Origin: Methanocrinis alkalitolerans
GTDB lineage: Archaea > Halobacteriota > Methanosarcinia > Methanotrichales > Methanotrichaceae
Length of the DNA: 64,000 nucleotides
Direction of reading: 5' to 3'
NCBI RefSeq assembly: GCF_029167205.1
Contig: NZ_JARFPL010000004.1
Coordinates: forward strand, 25,388 to 89,387
This document shows, piece by piece, positions 1-8,901 of the stretch (the stretch's first letter is position 1; each line of letters opens with the position of its first letter). The notes below the pieces were generated by a model. That model had not been told where the DNA came from. It saw only the letters and a list, made by a program, of their open reading frames with translations, and searched no databases. Both the position numbers and the translations under genes were made by a program.

Positions 1-31
1 GGCTTAACCTCCCCCCCGGCTAGGGCGTATC

Positions 32-730
32 ATGCGGTTTGAGGAATGGGACCCGATATACCGGGAGATCCTGGAGGAGTTCGGCTTCTCCCGCGACGAG
101 GACGAGGCAGCGGCCCTCCTCCTCAAGGGCCTCCTCTCGGGGAGGGGAGGAGACCTCTCCCTCGAAGACCTGGACTCGATGATCCGGGGGCGGAGGGTCC
201 TGGTATGCGGCAACGGGCCGGGGCTTGCGCTGGAGTTGGGGGCGATCCTGGAGGAGGGCCCTATGGCCCGGCCCGGCGCTTCGAGGGACGAGGGTCTCGT
301 GGTCATAGCCGCCGACGGGGCGACGACGCCCCTCCTCGCGGCGGGGGTCGTCCCCGACGTCATCGTCACCGACCTGGACGGCCTCCTCCCCGACATCGTC
401 GCCGCGAGCGAGAGGGGGTCGGCGGTGGTGGTCCACGCCCACGGCGACAACGTGGCTGCCCTTTTGGAGTACGTCCCCCGGCTCAGAAAGGTCCTCGCCA
501 CCACCCAGGCAGCCCCCCTGGAGGGGGTCTACAACTTCGGGGGGTTCACCGACGGCGACCGCGCAGTCTTCCTCGCCCGGCACTTCGGGGCAGAAGAGAT
601 CAGGTTGATAGGCTTCGATTACGACGATCCTGCCGTCACCCCAAAGAAGAAGAAGAAGCTCGCCTGGGCGAGGAGGCTCGTGGCGATGGCATTGGAAGAT
701 CAGCCCTCGCCGCCGACCTCCGTTCGCTGA
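32..730 (+). CDS. mptE: 6-hydroxymethyl-7,8-dihydropterin pyrophosphokinase MptE
   Basis: Archaeal-type (DUF115) pterin kinase of 232 aa that would transfer pyrophosphate from ATP to 6-hydroxymethyl-dihydropterin on the route to tetrahydromethanopterin or sarcinapterin. Visible features are a glycine-rich segment (VCGNGPGLALELG, about residues 57-69), an Asp-rich core (IVTDLDGLLPDIV, about 110-122) and HAHGDN near residue 136, all typical of the family. The length is normal. It is convergent with tmk across about 100 bp. Family recognition is strong; the pathway step is family knowledge. Confidence 0.85.
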   Translation: MRFEEWDPIYREILEEFGFSRDEDEAAALLLKGLLSGRGGDLSLEDLDSMIRGRRVLVCGNGPGLALELGAILEEGPMARPGASRDEGLVVIAADGATTPLLAAGVVPDVIVTDLDGLLPDIVAASERGSAVVVHAHGDNVAALLEYVPRLRKVLATTQAAPLEGVYNFGGFTDGDRAVFLARHFGAEEIRLIGFDYDDPAVTPKKKKKLAWARRLVAMALEDQPSPPTSVR

Positions 731-805
731 TCGTCGGTCTATCAATCGTCGATCTTCGATATCCGATCGCTGATCCATCAATCAGCGTTATCCGATCGTC
801 GGTCT
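729..805. repeat. Direct repeats and small hairpin between mptE and tmk
   Basis: The 12-mer GATCGTCGGTCT occurs at 729-740 and again at 794-805. Between them GCTGAT (769-774) and ATCAGC (781-786) can form a 6-bp hairpin. The tract is built from shuffled GATC/ATCG words. It lies between convergent genes, so a bidirectional transcription end is the simplest role. That role is inference. Confidence 0.4.
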
Positions 806-831
806 CTCGATCTTTGATTCCTCACCGCGCC

Positions 832-1548
832 CTATCCATCCGCCCCGGACTCCTCCTCGGAGATGGCGGCGGCTAGGGCGCGGATCGCGTCCTTCAGGAC
901 CTGGGACCTCTCGCGGCCGGCGTCGATGATGACGAACCTCTCCGGCTCGTTTCTGGCCAAAACCTCGAAGTTCGCCGCCACCTCTCTGAGAAACGCCTCC
1001 CGCTCGAACTTCTCGGGATCTCTCGATGTAGGGCCATCTCCCTTGCGGGAGAGGCACCTCTCCACCGCCTGGGCGGGATTTATCCTGAAGAGGATCGTCT
1101 TATCGGGGACGACGGACCAGGGGCGGTGGATCGCCCCCACCCACTCCATGGGGCCGGGGACGATTCCCCGGAGGGCGGTCCCCTGGTAGGCGATCCTGGA
1201 GTCGGAGTACCGGTCCGAGATCACCACCATCCCCCGGTCGAGGGCCGGGACCACCACCTCCCTCAGGTGGCGGGCGTGGTCTGCCAAGAAGAGGAAGAGC
1301 TCCTCCAGCCCTTCCGACCCCATCGGACCCGGCCCCCGGCCTTCCGCCGTCCTGGGGCCCTTCAGCCTCTCTCTCAGGAGCCGCCCCTCCTCGCCGTCGG
1401 TAGGCTCGGCGGTGAAGAGAAACTCCCTGCCTCTGAACGGCCCCCTCTCCTCTTCCTCCTCTGCGGAGATCCACCGGGCGAGGTCGGCGAGGGCCGTCGA
1501 CTTGCCGGACCCGTCTATCCCCTCGAAGGTGATCAGAATTCCCCACAT
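832..1548 (-). CDS. tmk: Thymidylate kinase (dTMP kinase)
   Basis: Phosphorylates dTMP to dTDP. The P-loop FEGIDGSGKST lies at residues 8-18, the DR motif of the dTMP site at SDRYSDSR near 110, and a lid segment rich in Arg follows. The 238-aa length fits the family, with a slightly extended C-terminus. The start ATG gives MWGILITFEGIDG, a normal N-terminus. AT-rich sequence with TATA-like TTATTATAAA and TTATAATAATTTAAAA lies 60-90 bp upstream and probably holds its promoter. Confidence 0.9.
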   Translation of the reverse strand: MWGILITFEGIDGSGKSTALADLARWISAEEEEERGPFRGREFLFTAEPTDGEEGRLLRERLKGPRTAEGRGPGPMGSEGLEELFLFLADHARHLREVVVPALDRGMVVISDRYSDSRIAYQGTALRGIVPGPMEWVGAIHRPWSVVPDKTILFRINPAQAVERCLSRKGDGPTSRDPEKFEREAFLREVAANFEVLARNEPERFVIIDAGRERSQVLKDAIRALAAAISEEESGADG

Positions 1549-2053
1549 AATCAGCAGGGTTCGTTGAGATGGTGCTGATATTTAAGATAATGGCGGAACG
1601 GGCGGAAACTTTATTATAAATGAGTTATAATAATTTAAAATTGTGGGCCTGCCCCGCATGATTTTGGTATGTCGCCCGATGCTCTGCTAACTCTGAGGCC
1701 TCATCCTATGGAAGATCCGTCCGTCGGCTCAGTGACCCTCGCAGCGGGCTTATATGTACCGCATCTGGGTTGTCTTGAGGTCATGGGCAGACTGTAGTCA
1801 TTATCTCCCCCAAGGACCTATCAACGCGGCTTTTGGTGTCGTTCCCCCTTTGCTCCGGCGGTCATGGCGACGGCGGACGCCTCAGCTCCTGCCAGTCCTC
1901 ATAAGGGAACCCTCTTTCTATATGCTAAGTACTATATAAAGATGCTGGCCTCCTCCGATCCGCCCTCGCCGCCCCCCGGCGGATCCGAGATAAATTTCGG
2001 CATAAACGGCTCGTTGCAAAGGTTTAAGTCGGAGTTGCGCGTTGAATATCTTC
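1549..2053. other. Gene-free interval of about 500 bp
   Basis: No convincing coding region was found on either strand. The left edge is AT-rich and fits the tmk promoter. The centre (about 1645-1900) is GC-rich and lacks codon bias. The right edge carries ACTATATAAAG (about 1928-1939), a good TATA box for the pyrophosphatase gene, which leaves a leader of roughly 100 nt. No tRNA T-loop and no RNase P or SRP core that I recognise. An unannotated small RNA is possible. Confidence 0.4.
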
Positions 2054-2066
2054 GGAGGTGTTTCAT

Positions 2067-2996
2067 CTGGCTGATAACGTCTACGTGGTGGGCCACAAAA
2101 GTCCAGACACTGACTCTGTAGCATCGGCTATCGCTTATGCGAACCTGAAGAACCAGCTGGGTATGCCCGAGATATACATCCCCGCGGCGGCGGGCGAGAT
2201 CAACAGCGAGACCAAGTTCGTCCTCGAGCGCTTCAGCGTCCCTGTGCCGGAGACGATCACCGACGGCAAGGGCAAGAAGATCGTCCTCGTCGACCACAAC
2301 GAGGTGGGGCAGGCGGTGGATAACATAAAAGAGGCGACGTTGATGGAGGTCATAGATCACCACAAGATCGGCGACATCCAGACAGGAAGCCCCATCTTCT
2401 TCCACAACGAGCCCGTCGGGAGCACAGCGACGATAATCTCGGCGATGTACGACCAGAATGGTGTTAACATCACCAAAGAGATGGCCGGCGTGATGATGTC
2501 CGCCATCCTCAGCGACACCGTCCTCTTCAAGTCTCCCACCTGCACCGATAAGGACAAAGAGCAGGTGGAGAAGCTAGCCAAGATCACCGGCGAGGACTAC
2601 ATGCAGTACGGGATCGATATGCTCACCGCCAAGAGCGACATCTCTTCCAAGACCGCCAGAGATATCGTAAAGGGCGACTACAAGCACTTCGACTTCGCAG
2701 GGACGAAAGCCGGGGTAGGCCAGATCGAGGTCATGGACCTCTCGGTGCTGGCTGCGAGGAAGAAGGAGATCCTGGAGGATATGGAGAAGGTGAGGAAGGA
2801 GGAGGGTCTCAGCTTCGTTCTGATCATGCTCACCGACGTCATGAAGGAAGCGAGCGATCTGCTGTTTGTGGGCACGCCTGTGGATAAGTTCGAGAAGGCC
2901 TTCGAGGGGAAGATGGAGAACAACTCCATCTACAAGAAGGGCGTACTCTCGCGGAAGAAGCAGGTCATACCCCCGCTGGAAGCGGCCTTCAAGTGA
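2067..2996 (+). CDS. ppaC: Manganese-dependent inorganic pyrophosphatase (DHH family)
   Basis: Hydrolyses PPi. This matters in acetate-using methanogens whose acetyl-CoA synthetase releases PPi. Family motifs are GHKSPDTDS near the N-terminus (HxxxDxD metal ligands), a DHN motif near residue 75, and DHH in EVIDHHKIGD near 97-106. From the proposed start the protein has 309 aa, the usual family II length. The start is odd: SD GGAGGT (2054-2059) is followed after 7 nt by CTG at 2067, giving (M)ADNVYVVGHKSPD. The only canonical start, GTG 2058, lies inside the SD. A CTG start is therefore favoured but unproven. Confidence 0.9.
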   Translation: MADNVYVVGHKSPDTDSVASAIAYANLKNQLGMPEIYIPAAAGEINSETKFVLERFSVPVPETITDGKGKKIVLVDHNEVGQAVDNIKEATLMEVIDHHKIGDIQTGSPIFFHNEPVGSTATIISAMYDQNGVNITKEMAGVMMSAILSDTVLFKSPTCTDKDKEQVEKLAKITGEDYMQYGIDMLTAKSDISSKTARDIVKGDYKHFDFAGTKAGVGQIEVMDLSVLAARKKEILEDMEKVRKEEGLSFVLIMLTDVMKEASDLLFVGTPVDKFEKAFEGKMENNSIYKKGVLSRKKQVIPPLEAAFK

Positions 2997-3018
2997 GGCG
3001 GCTCTCCCTTTTTATTTT

Positions 3019-4275
3019 CTACCTGCTGGGATGGACCTTATCGCCTCTCATCCTCACCAGGGGCTTTGATAGGTGCCTCCTGGCGCAAGGAGGAACCTCA
3101 TAGAAACCCTCCTGGATCTCTCTATGGAGGGGAACGGTCGCCTTCCCCTCTGCCCTCGTCTTGCACCTCCTGCACCGGTACCCCTGCCCCCGGCCCGCAG
3201 ACTTCATCCTTCTGCTGCAGGAGGGGCAGAGGGGCGCCTCCCCGACCGTCCCCTCGGCGAGGGAGACGACCTCCATCTTCTCGAGGTTGACGGTCCCCTT
3301 CTTGACGGCGCCGTAGACCTCGACGAGGTCCCCTGGGAGTAGAGCCCTCACCAGATCCCTGAAGCCCTTCGTCGGCTCGAATGCGGCGCATCTGATGGAG
3401 GAGTCGGATTCCTCATCTCTTAGGGTGAAGAAGATGTGGCCGCCTTCGATCGCCTCCGGCCCGTCGGCCACCACCCCCCGGAGGAGGTAGCTATTATCCT
3501 CGACGACGCCGCTGACCTCGCCCCGAGAGATGTGGGCGTCGGTCCCCTGGTTCGTCCTGTAGATCACCATCCTCTCGAAGGGCTCGGACCTGATCGTCTC
3601 CAGGGCCTCCATAAGAGATCCTGGCTCATCTCCCCGGATTCCGAAGAGGACCGGGTCTTTTGAGTGGGGTGCGAAGATGACCTTCCGGTTCTGGCGGTCG
3701 ACGTTGTCCCAGGTCCGGGGGTAGGTCAGCTCGTCGGCCTTCCATACCGACTCCTCGTCGATCTCTCGGGGGGTGGCCCATCTCCTCTCCCCCCGGTAGG
3801 CTAGCAGCTCATAGGTCACGTCGGAGAACCGAGCCCCTACGGCCGCCAGAGCCCCCACGAGACCCTGACGGTTCTTGAAGGACCGGGACCAGAGGCCGAG
3901 CCTCTCGATGATCTCCACCGCCTCTCTCACGTCGATGACCTCATGGAGGGCCCTTTGGTAGAAGCCGGATAGCTCCCTCGGCACCTCCTCGGCGACCACG
4001 AGGCCGGGGTTGGTCTTTTTGCCGGAGAAGTCGGAGAGCTCCAAAAGGGTCTCGAGGGCGACCTCCTTCGCCTTATCGGGGCGTTCGGTATCGAGGGAGA
4101 AGGCGATGGCGGCGTTCCCCCTGGTCTTGAACTGGACGCAAGGATTGAGCCTCACCAGCTTTGGGAGGTCCACGACCTCGCCGAAGCTTCCAAGCCTCTC
4201 CATCATCACCGCAGCCAGGTAAGTGGTACAGAGACCCTCTTCCGAATCGGTATCGTCTACCCCTATAGTTATCAT
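3019..4275 (-). CDS. tiaS: tRNA(Ile2) 2-agmatinylcytidine synthetase TiaS
   Basis: Modifies C34 of the CAU anticodon of tRNA-Ile2 to agmatidine using ATP and agmatine, so that AUA is decoded as Ile. The N-terminus ITIGVDDTDSEEGLCTTYL carries the conserved DDTDS kinase-like motif. A nucleic-acid-binding OB region (about 255-345) and a C-terminal zinc ribbon (CPSC near 350, CRRC near 369) complete the normal architecture. At 418 aa it is full length. It is divergent from the HTH regulator with a 45-bp AT-rich gap. Confidence 0.9.
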   Translation of the reverse strand: MITIGVDDTDSEEGLCTTYLAAVMMERLGSFGEVVDLPKLVRLNPCVQFKTRGNAAIAFSLDTERPDKAKEVALETLLELSDFSGKKTNPGLVVAEEVPRELSGFYQRALHEVIDVREAVEIIERLGLWSRSFKNRQGLVGALAAVGARFSDVTYELLAYRGERRWATPREIDEESVWKADELTYPRTWDNVDRQNRKVIFAPHSKDPVLFGIRGDEPGSLMEALETIRSEPFERMVIYRTNQGTDAHISRGEVSGVVEDNSYLLRGVVADGPEAIEGGHIFFTLRDEESDSSIRCAAFEPTKGFRDLVRALLPGDLVEVYGAVKKGTVNLEKMEVVSLAEGTVGEAPLCPSCSRRMKSAGRGQGYRCRRCKTRAEGKATVPLHREIQEGFYEVPPCARRHLSKPLVRMRGDKVHPSR

Positions 4276-4320
4276 GATGGTGAACCTTTAAATAACCGCT
4301 GAGCCGAGACATGTATAATC

Positions 4321-5250
4321 ATGAATAAGGAGTTTCTGACCGATCGGGTTGCGGGTCTTTTGTCCAGGTCGGGCTTTTCGGTCTCCGACCGGTGTTACGT
4401 CAGGCCGAGGAGTTTCGACCTGGCAGCGAGCCGGGGCGGACTTCTCCTTATTCTGAAGATCCTCTCCAACATCGACGGCCTCAACGAGAAGACCGCCGTA
4501 GAGATTCGCAGCCTGGCTAAATACCTTTCTGCAAACCCCCTTTTGATCGGCGAGAAGACGAGGGATCACAACCTCGAAGGGGGGGTCGTCTACTTCAGGT
4601 ACGGGGTTCCCACCGTCAGCCTCAACACCCTCGCCGACTGGATCATCGAAGATATCCCCCCTTTCGTCTACGCCGCCCACGGAGGGCTCTACGTCAAGAT
4701 CGACGGCCGCCTCTTGAGAAAGCTCAGGCTGGAGAGCGGCATATCCCTCGGCGCCCTCGCCTCGGAGCTATCCGTCTCACGGCGGACGATCAGCAAGTAC
4801 GAGATCGAGAGCATGGACACCTCCATCGACGTCGCCCTGAGGTTGGAGGAGCTCTTCGGCCAGGAGCTGATAAAGCCCGTCGAGATCCTGGAGCCGAAAA
4901 GCCCTCTCCTCGGAGTGCGGGGGCTCATCGACGACAAGGTGCTGAGCCACCTGGCCCAGATCGGGTTCGACGTCTTCCCCACGGTCCAGTCGCCCTTCAA
5001 CGCCATAACCCAGAACGAGGCGCTGGTCGTCCTGACGGGGGTGGGTAAGCTCTCGCCCACCATGATGAAGAAGGCGAAGCTGATGAGCAGCCTCTCCATC
5101 ATCACCAAGACCCGGTCGGTGGTGATCGTCGACGGCGAGACGAAGGTCGAGCGGGTCGAGGAGACGGCGGTCATCGAGGCCCGGGAGCTGGAGACGATCG
5201 ACAAGACGAGCGAGTTTGCGGACCTCATGTCGGAGAAGCAGGATCGATGA
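4321..5250 (+). CDS. Archaeal HTH-type transcriptional regulator
   Basis: Matches a conserved archaeal family of about 310-320 aa annotated as putative HTH transcriptional regulators. The N-terminal half (1-125) resembles a nuclease-fold domain of unknown role. A Cro/cI-type helix-turn-helix occupies about 138-185 (LRLESGISLGALASELSVSR, then TISKYE). The C-terminal third is a second alpha/beta domain. The target genes are unknown. The ATG sits 46 bp from divergent tiaS. Confidence 0.75.
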   Translation: MNKEFLTDRVAGLLSRSGFSVSDRCYVRPRSFDLAASRGGLLLILKILSNIDGLNEKTAVEIRSLAKYLSANPLLIGEKTRDHNLEGGVVYFRYGVPTVSLNTLADWIIEDIPPFVYAAHGGLYVKIDGRLLRKLRLESGISLGALASELSVSRRTISKYEIESMDTSIDVALRLEELFGQELIKPVEILEPKSPLLGVRGLIDDKVLSHLAQIGFDVFPTVQSPFNAITQNEALVVLTGVGKLSPTMMKKAKLMSSLSIITKTRSVVIVDGETKVERVEETAVIEARELETIDKTSEFADLMSEKQDR

Positions 5251-5304
5251 TATCTTCGCCAGAAGCCTCAGATCCCCGGTCCATCCCTCATCGGAGGATA
5301 TCTT

Positions 5305-6318
5305 TTGAACCCCGGCCTGGCTGAAGGGCTCCGATCGTCCGGTCGGGTCTTCGTGGTGGCGGTGGCTGGAGATAGCGGCTCCGGCAAGACGACCCTATCG
5401 TGGGGGATCAGACGGCTCCTGGGCGAGGACCTCGTCTCCACCTTCAGCATGGACGACTACCACAGCCTCGATCGTGAGGAGAGGAGGGTCCGGGGGATCA
5501 CCCCCCTGAATCCCGAGGCGAACCGCCTCGATCTTCTCGCCCATCACCTCGGAGCCCTGCGGCGGGGGGAGGAGATCGATAAGCCCGTCTACGACCACAC
5601 CGATGGAACGATAAAAGGGCCCGTCCCCTTCAGGTCGGCTCCCGTCCTCATCATAGAGGGTCTCCACCCCTTTTTCACCCCGGAGCTAAGGCGGGAGATC
5701 GACCTTTCGATCTTCGTCGATCCGAGCCGCAGCGTAAAGAGGCGGTGGAAGATCAAGAGGGACTGCATCGATCGAAACTACGATCGGGAAGCGGTGAAAC
5801 GAGAGATTCTGGAGCGTGAGGCCGACTACAAGATCTACGTCGACGTCCAGAAGATCTACGCTGAGGCGGTGGTGAAGATCGAGGAGTCGAGGCTTCCCGC
5901 GCCCCTTATGGCGGAGACGCCAAAAGAGATGTACTCGGTGAGGCTCATCCAGGAGGTGATGGAGGCGGACCGGTCGGAGGTGGAGCTGAAGGTCGACCTT
6001 TCGGCGATCTACCGGGATGCGGAAGAGGAGTTCTCCATCGCATACCAGCGGGACGACTACTACGGCAAGAGGGTCTCGGTCCTCACCATCGACGGCGAGC
6101 TTCACATCTCCATGATAGCGGGGCTGGAGGAGAAGCTCTGCAGGATCATGGGCTCGGAGACTCCCATATGCGACCGGTCGGCTGGCGGAGTCGTCACCTC
6201 CACCGGGATGGTCCAGATCCTCCTATGCTGGCGGCTCCTGGAGAAGCTCGAGCGACACCTATCAAGATCTGGTCTTTCGGGGGGAGATGACGATGCTGAG
6301 GTTGAAGAGGGCGTATGA
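5305..6318 (+). CDS. prk: Archaeal phosphoribulokinase / uridine kinase-like protein
   Basis: P-loop kinase of the PRK/URK family. Walker A GDSGSGKTT is at about 22-30, STFSMDDYHSLDR follows with the substrate-binding Asp-Tyr pair, and the Walker-B-like LIIEGLHPFF is near 116. At 337 aa it matches the archaeal PRK of methanogens with the reductive hexulose-phosphate pathway, where ribulose-1,5-bisphosphate is made for form III RuBisCO. No RuBisCO gene is in the window, so uridine kinase or another sugar kinase is not excluded. TTG start, with SD CGGAGGA 5-6 nt upstream. Confidence 0.7.
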   Translation: MNPGLAEGLRSSGRVFVVAVAGDSGSGKTTLSWGIRRLLGEDLVSTFSMDDYHSLDREERRVRGITPLNPEANRLDLLAHHLGALRRGEEIDKPVYDHTDGTIKGPVPFRSAPVLIIEGLHPFFTPELRREIDLSIFVDPSRSVKRRWKIKRDCIDRNYDREAVKREILEREADYKIYVDVQKIYAEAVVKIEESRLPAPLMAETPKEMYSVRLIQEVMEADRSEVELKVDLSAIYRDAEEEFSIAYQRDDYYGKRVSVLTIDGELHISMIAGLEEKLCRIMGSETPICDRSAGGVVTSTGMVQILLCWRLLEKLERHLSRSGLSGGDDDAEVEEGV

Positions 6319-6640
6319 CCCGCCGTTGGAGGATGACGGATTTCGGATCCTCGTCGACGGGATATGGCCCCGGGGGATGAAGAGAGAGCAGATCCAGATA
6401 GATCTCTGGCTCAAAGACGTGGCCCCGAGCGACGAGCTGAGGAGATGGTTCGGCCATGATCCCGGGAGATGGGGCGCGTTCAAAGAGAGATATCATGGTG
6501 ATCTGGCTTCCAAAGGGGATCTCATCGCCCTGATATCGGAGAAGATCTCCTCGGGGGATGTAACCCTCGTCTTTGGAGCTAAGGACGAGAAGTTCAACAA
6601 TGCCGTGGCGCTGAAGGAATATCTCCTCCGGGAAGATTGA
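6287..6640 (+). CDS. DUF488 family protein
   Basis: Small alpha/beta protein of 117 aa with the DUF488 signature: RAYDPP at the N-terminus, LVDGIWPRGMKRE near 22-34, and WFGHDP near 54-59. Function is not established. The start lies inside prk (32-nt overlap) behind GGGGGGAG, so the two genes are translationally coupled. A second ATG six bases on is also possible. Confidence 0.75.
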   Translation: MTMLRLKRAYDPPLEDDGFRILVDGIWPRGMKREQIQIDLWLKDVAPSDELRRWFGHDPGRWGAFKERYHGDLASKGDLIALISEKISSGDVTLVFGAKDEKFNNAVALKEYLLRED

Positions 6641-6650
6641 CCGATTTTGA

Positions 6651-7151
6651 TCAATCTATCCTCTTGAACCTCTCCCCCTTGACGCCGCAGACGGGGCACT
6701 TATCCGGCGGGACCCTCTCGGCAGTCATGCCGCAGACGGGGCAGACGTAGTAGGGGCTGCTCTCCACCCCCCGCGACTCCAGGTTCTCCATCATGTCGTG
6801 GTAGAGGCGGGCATGGATCTCCTCGACGTCGCTCGCGTACCGGAAGGACCTCTCCGCGGCCTTGTCCCCTTCGGATATGGCGGCCTCGATCATCCCGGGG
6901 TACATCTCCTTGAACTCGTGGGTCTCTCCTGCGATCGCCTCCCTCAGGTTCTCCTTCGTCGCCTTGACCTTCTTCATCGCATTGAGGTGGTTTTTCGCAT
7001 GGACCGCCTCCGCCTCGGCGGCGGCCCGGAAGAGCCTCGCCGCTTGGGGGTAGCCCTCAAGGTCCGCCTTCTCGGCGAAGGCGAGGTACATCCGGTTCGC
7101 CTGGGACTCCCCGGCGAAGGCCTCATTCAGGTGATCCTCTGATTTTGACAT
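6651..7151 (-). CDS. rbr: Rubrerythrin
   Basis: Non-heme diiron peroxide reductase of 166 aa for oxidative-stress defence in an anaerobe. The ferritin-like four-helix domain carries the iron ligands (AFAGESQANRMYLAFAEKA near 10-28, AVHAKNH near 56, and a second ExxH near 120). A C-terminal rubredoxin-type knot has two CPVCG motifs separated by 11 residues. An upstream in-frame ATG exists, but MSKSEDHLNEAFAGE is the usual N-terminus. AT-rich promoter sequence lies upstream. Confidence 0.92.
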   Translation of the reverse strand: MSKSEDHLNEAFAGESQANRMYLAFAEKADLEGYPQAARLFRAAAEAEAVHAKNHLNAMKKVKATKENLREAIAGETHEFKEMYPGMIEAAISEGDKAAERSFRYASDVEEIHARLYHDMMENLESRGVESSPYYVCPVCGMTAERVPPDKCPVCGVKGERFKRID

Positions 7152-7346
7152 GGTATCTGCCTCAAAGACTGGTTCGATAAGCTGTATCTTACACAATGGC
7201 ATAAATCCTCTCGCTTTGGGGAGGTGGAACAGCACATGAGATTTGCATATCCAGATACAATTTTTATATGTGCCAGATACAAAAGTTATTTATTGTTGAA
7301 TGGTATGAACTATTTATAATTTAAATGGTGCGAAGGGGCCTTGATC

Positions 7347-8195
7347 ATGTCAAATGGATCTGACGCTAAGGATTTAACGAAGACTTCTATTTTGCCGCCC
7401 TTCACGGCGGTTCGGATGGTCTGGGCACAGACGGGAGCGTCTTCTGACGATGAGCAATCCCAGATAACTGCCACTTTGGTGAAGAATTCTATGAAAAATA
7501 TTCGCGAAAAGGCTGAAGCCGATGGCGTCAACGAGAACGAAAAGGAATATGTTCTAAGCGCGTTGGCGACCATGGAATCGAGCCTGCGCAACCTGGATAT
7601 CGCTTACAAGGGCCGAACCTTAAACTTCGAAGAGAACGAGAAGCTCAGGGAAGCGTATCTGGACTCGATTAAAGAAGGGATAGAGTTCGGAAACAAAGCA
7701 AAAGATCTTCTTAAATCCTTGCCTACGATGACTATTGGTGCCGTTGGTGGTGTTACTATTGTCAGTCATCTTTTTGGAGATTTACAAGAAGAATCGTTGT
7801 GGGGTATAGGCCTGGCGTTCGCGGCGGCTGGCTACTTGGTAAACCTCGTGATTGTAAGAGCGGGGAGAACAAAAACACAAAAGTATTATGTAGTTCAGGA
7901 CTACGAACGAGGACTTTACTACGATCAGTACGTCTCCAGAGCAGCAAATATATTGACATCTCTTTATCTGGATCTGGATAGAATTCATAAAAACGCCTTT
8001 GGACAGCGATATCCTGTTGATACGACGGATGAAAGTGCCATAGTTGACGATGTCCTCAAAGGCGTCCGTAATACGTACTGCAAGTATGTTCACAAGCACA
8101 TGAGAGAGGATAAGGTGACTCACGAACTATGGCCTCTCTGTGAGACCGGAAATGAGGATGCTGTGAAGAAGTGCCCCCACTGGGAAGGTAAGTAA
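7347..8195 (+). CDS. Unrecognised membrane protein with two TM helices
   Basis: 282 aa, no family recognised. The N-terminal 120 residues are charged and probably helical. Two closely spaced hydrophobic segments follow (about 126-143 and 151-170), then a basic stop-transfer (RAGRTKTQK) and a long amphipathic helix (about 180-218). The C-terminus has scattered Cys and His (C245, H249, H251, C265, C276, H278). Gene and upstream region are visibly AT-richer than their neighbours, suggesting transfer. GGGG 8 nt upstream supports ATG 7347 over TTG 7341. The layout loosely recalls two-TM effector proteins such as SLATT, but that is only shape similarity. Confidence 0.6.
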   Translation: MSNGSDAKDLTKTSILPPFTAVRMVWAQTGASSDDEQSQITATLVKNSMKNIREKAEADGVNENEKEYVLSALATMESSLRNLDIAYKGRTLNFEENEKLREAYLDSIKEGIEFGNKAKDLLKSLPTMTIGAVGGVTIVSHLFGDLQEESLWGIGLAFAAAGYLVNLVIVRAGRTKTQKYYVVQDYERGLYYDQYVSRAANILTSLYLDLDRIHKNAFGQRYPVDTTDESAIVDDVLKGVRNTYCKYVHKHMREDKVTHELWPLCETGNEDAVKKCPHWEGK

Positions 8196-8252
8196 GGCCG
8201 TTAAATGGGGTGCAATTATATTCACAGCGGACGCCTAATAATCCTTTAGTAC

Positions 8253-8876
8253 ATGGCGGCCAGAGATCCCTCCATGCTCACCATCGAAGAGGGGAGGCGG
8301 GCTGTAACTCTCGCGAGGGACGCCCTGACGGCTTACGTCGAGAAGAGGGATAGGATAAGGCCGGAGGGCCTTCCGCCGTCCTTCCAGGAGAAGGCCGGGG
8401 TATTCGTCACCCTTCATGAGGACGGCGAACTCCGGGGTTGCATAGGCTACCCCGAGCCGGTGATGGAGCTATCGCGGGCGATAGTCGACTCGGCGATAAA
8501 CGCCGGCGCGAATGATCCCCGGTTTCCCCGGGTCCGGCCTGACGAGCTTCCCAAAATCGAGATCGAGGTGACAGTCCTCACCCCGCCGAGGCGCTACGAC
8601 GTCAGAAACCGGGACCTTCCGGAGGCGGTCAAGATCGGGGAACACGGCCTCATCGTCCGCAGGGGCATGTGGTCTGGGCTCCTTCTGCCCCAGGTGGCGA
8701 CGGAGTGGGAGTTCGACCCGACGGACTTTCTATGTCAGACCTGCCTCAAGGCGGGCCTGCCCCCCGACTCCTGGATAGACGAGGAGACGGAGGTCCTCTT
8801 CTTCGAGGGGCAGGTCTTCGCCGAGGTGGCCCCCGGCGGCGAGGTGGTGGAGAAAGAGCTGGAGAGCTGCTCCTGA
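8253..8876 (+). CDS. AMMECR1 domain protein
   Basis: 207-aa archaeal/eukaryotic AMMECR1-family protein. The hallmark LRGCIGYP is at about 54-61, and RAIVDSAINAGANDPRFPRV follows at the family's position. The biochemical role is unsettled. A TATA-like CAATTATATTC lies about 40 bp upstream and there is no clear SD, so the transcript may be leaderless. Confidence 0.85.
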   Translation: MAARDPSMLTIEEGRRAVTLARDALTAYVEKRDRIRPEGLPPSFQEKAGVFVTLHEDGELRGCIGYPEPVMELSRAIVDSAINAGANDPRFPRVRPDELPKIEIEVTVLTPPRRYDVRNRDLPEAVKIGEHGLIVRRGMWSGLLLPQVATEWEFDPTDFLCQTCLKAGLPPDSWIDEETEVLFFEGQVFAEVAPGGEVVEKELESCS

Positions 8877-8901
8877 GGTATTCGGCTCTCAGGGGAGCCC
8901 T

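Noticed and set aside
1..23. Possible end of an upstream gene (reads LNLPPG then TAG)
   Set aside because: Only seven codons are visible, in one of several open frames; not enough to call a gene.
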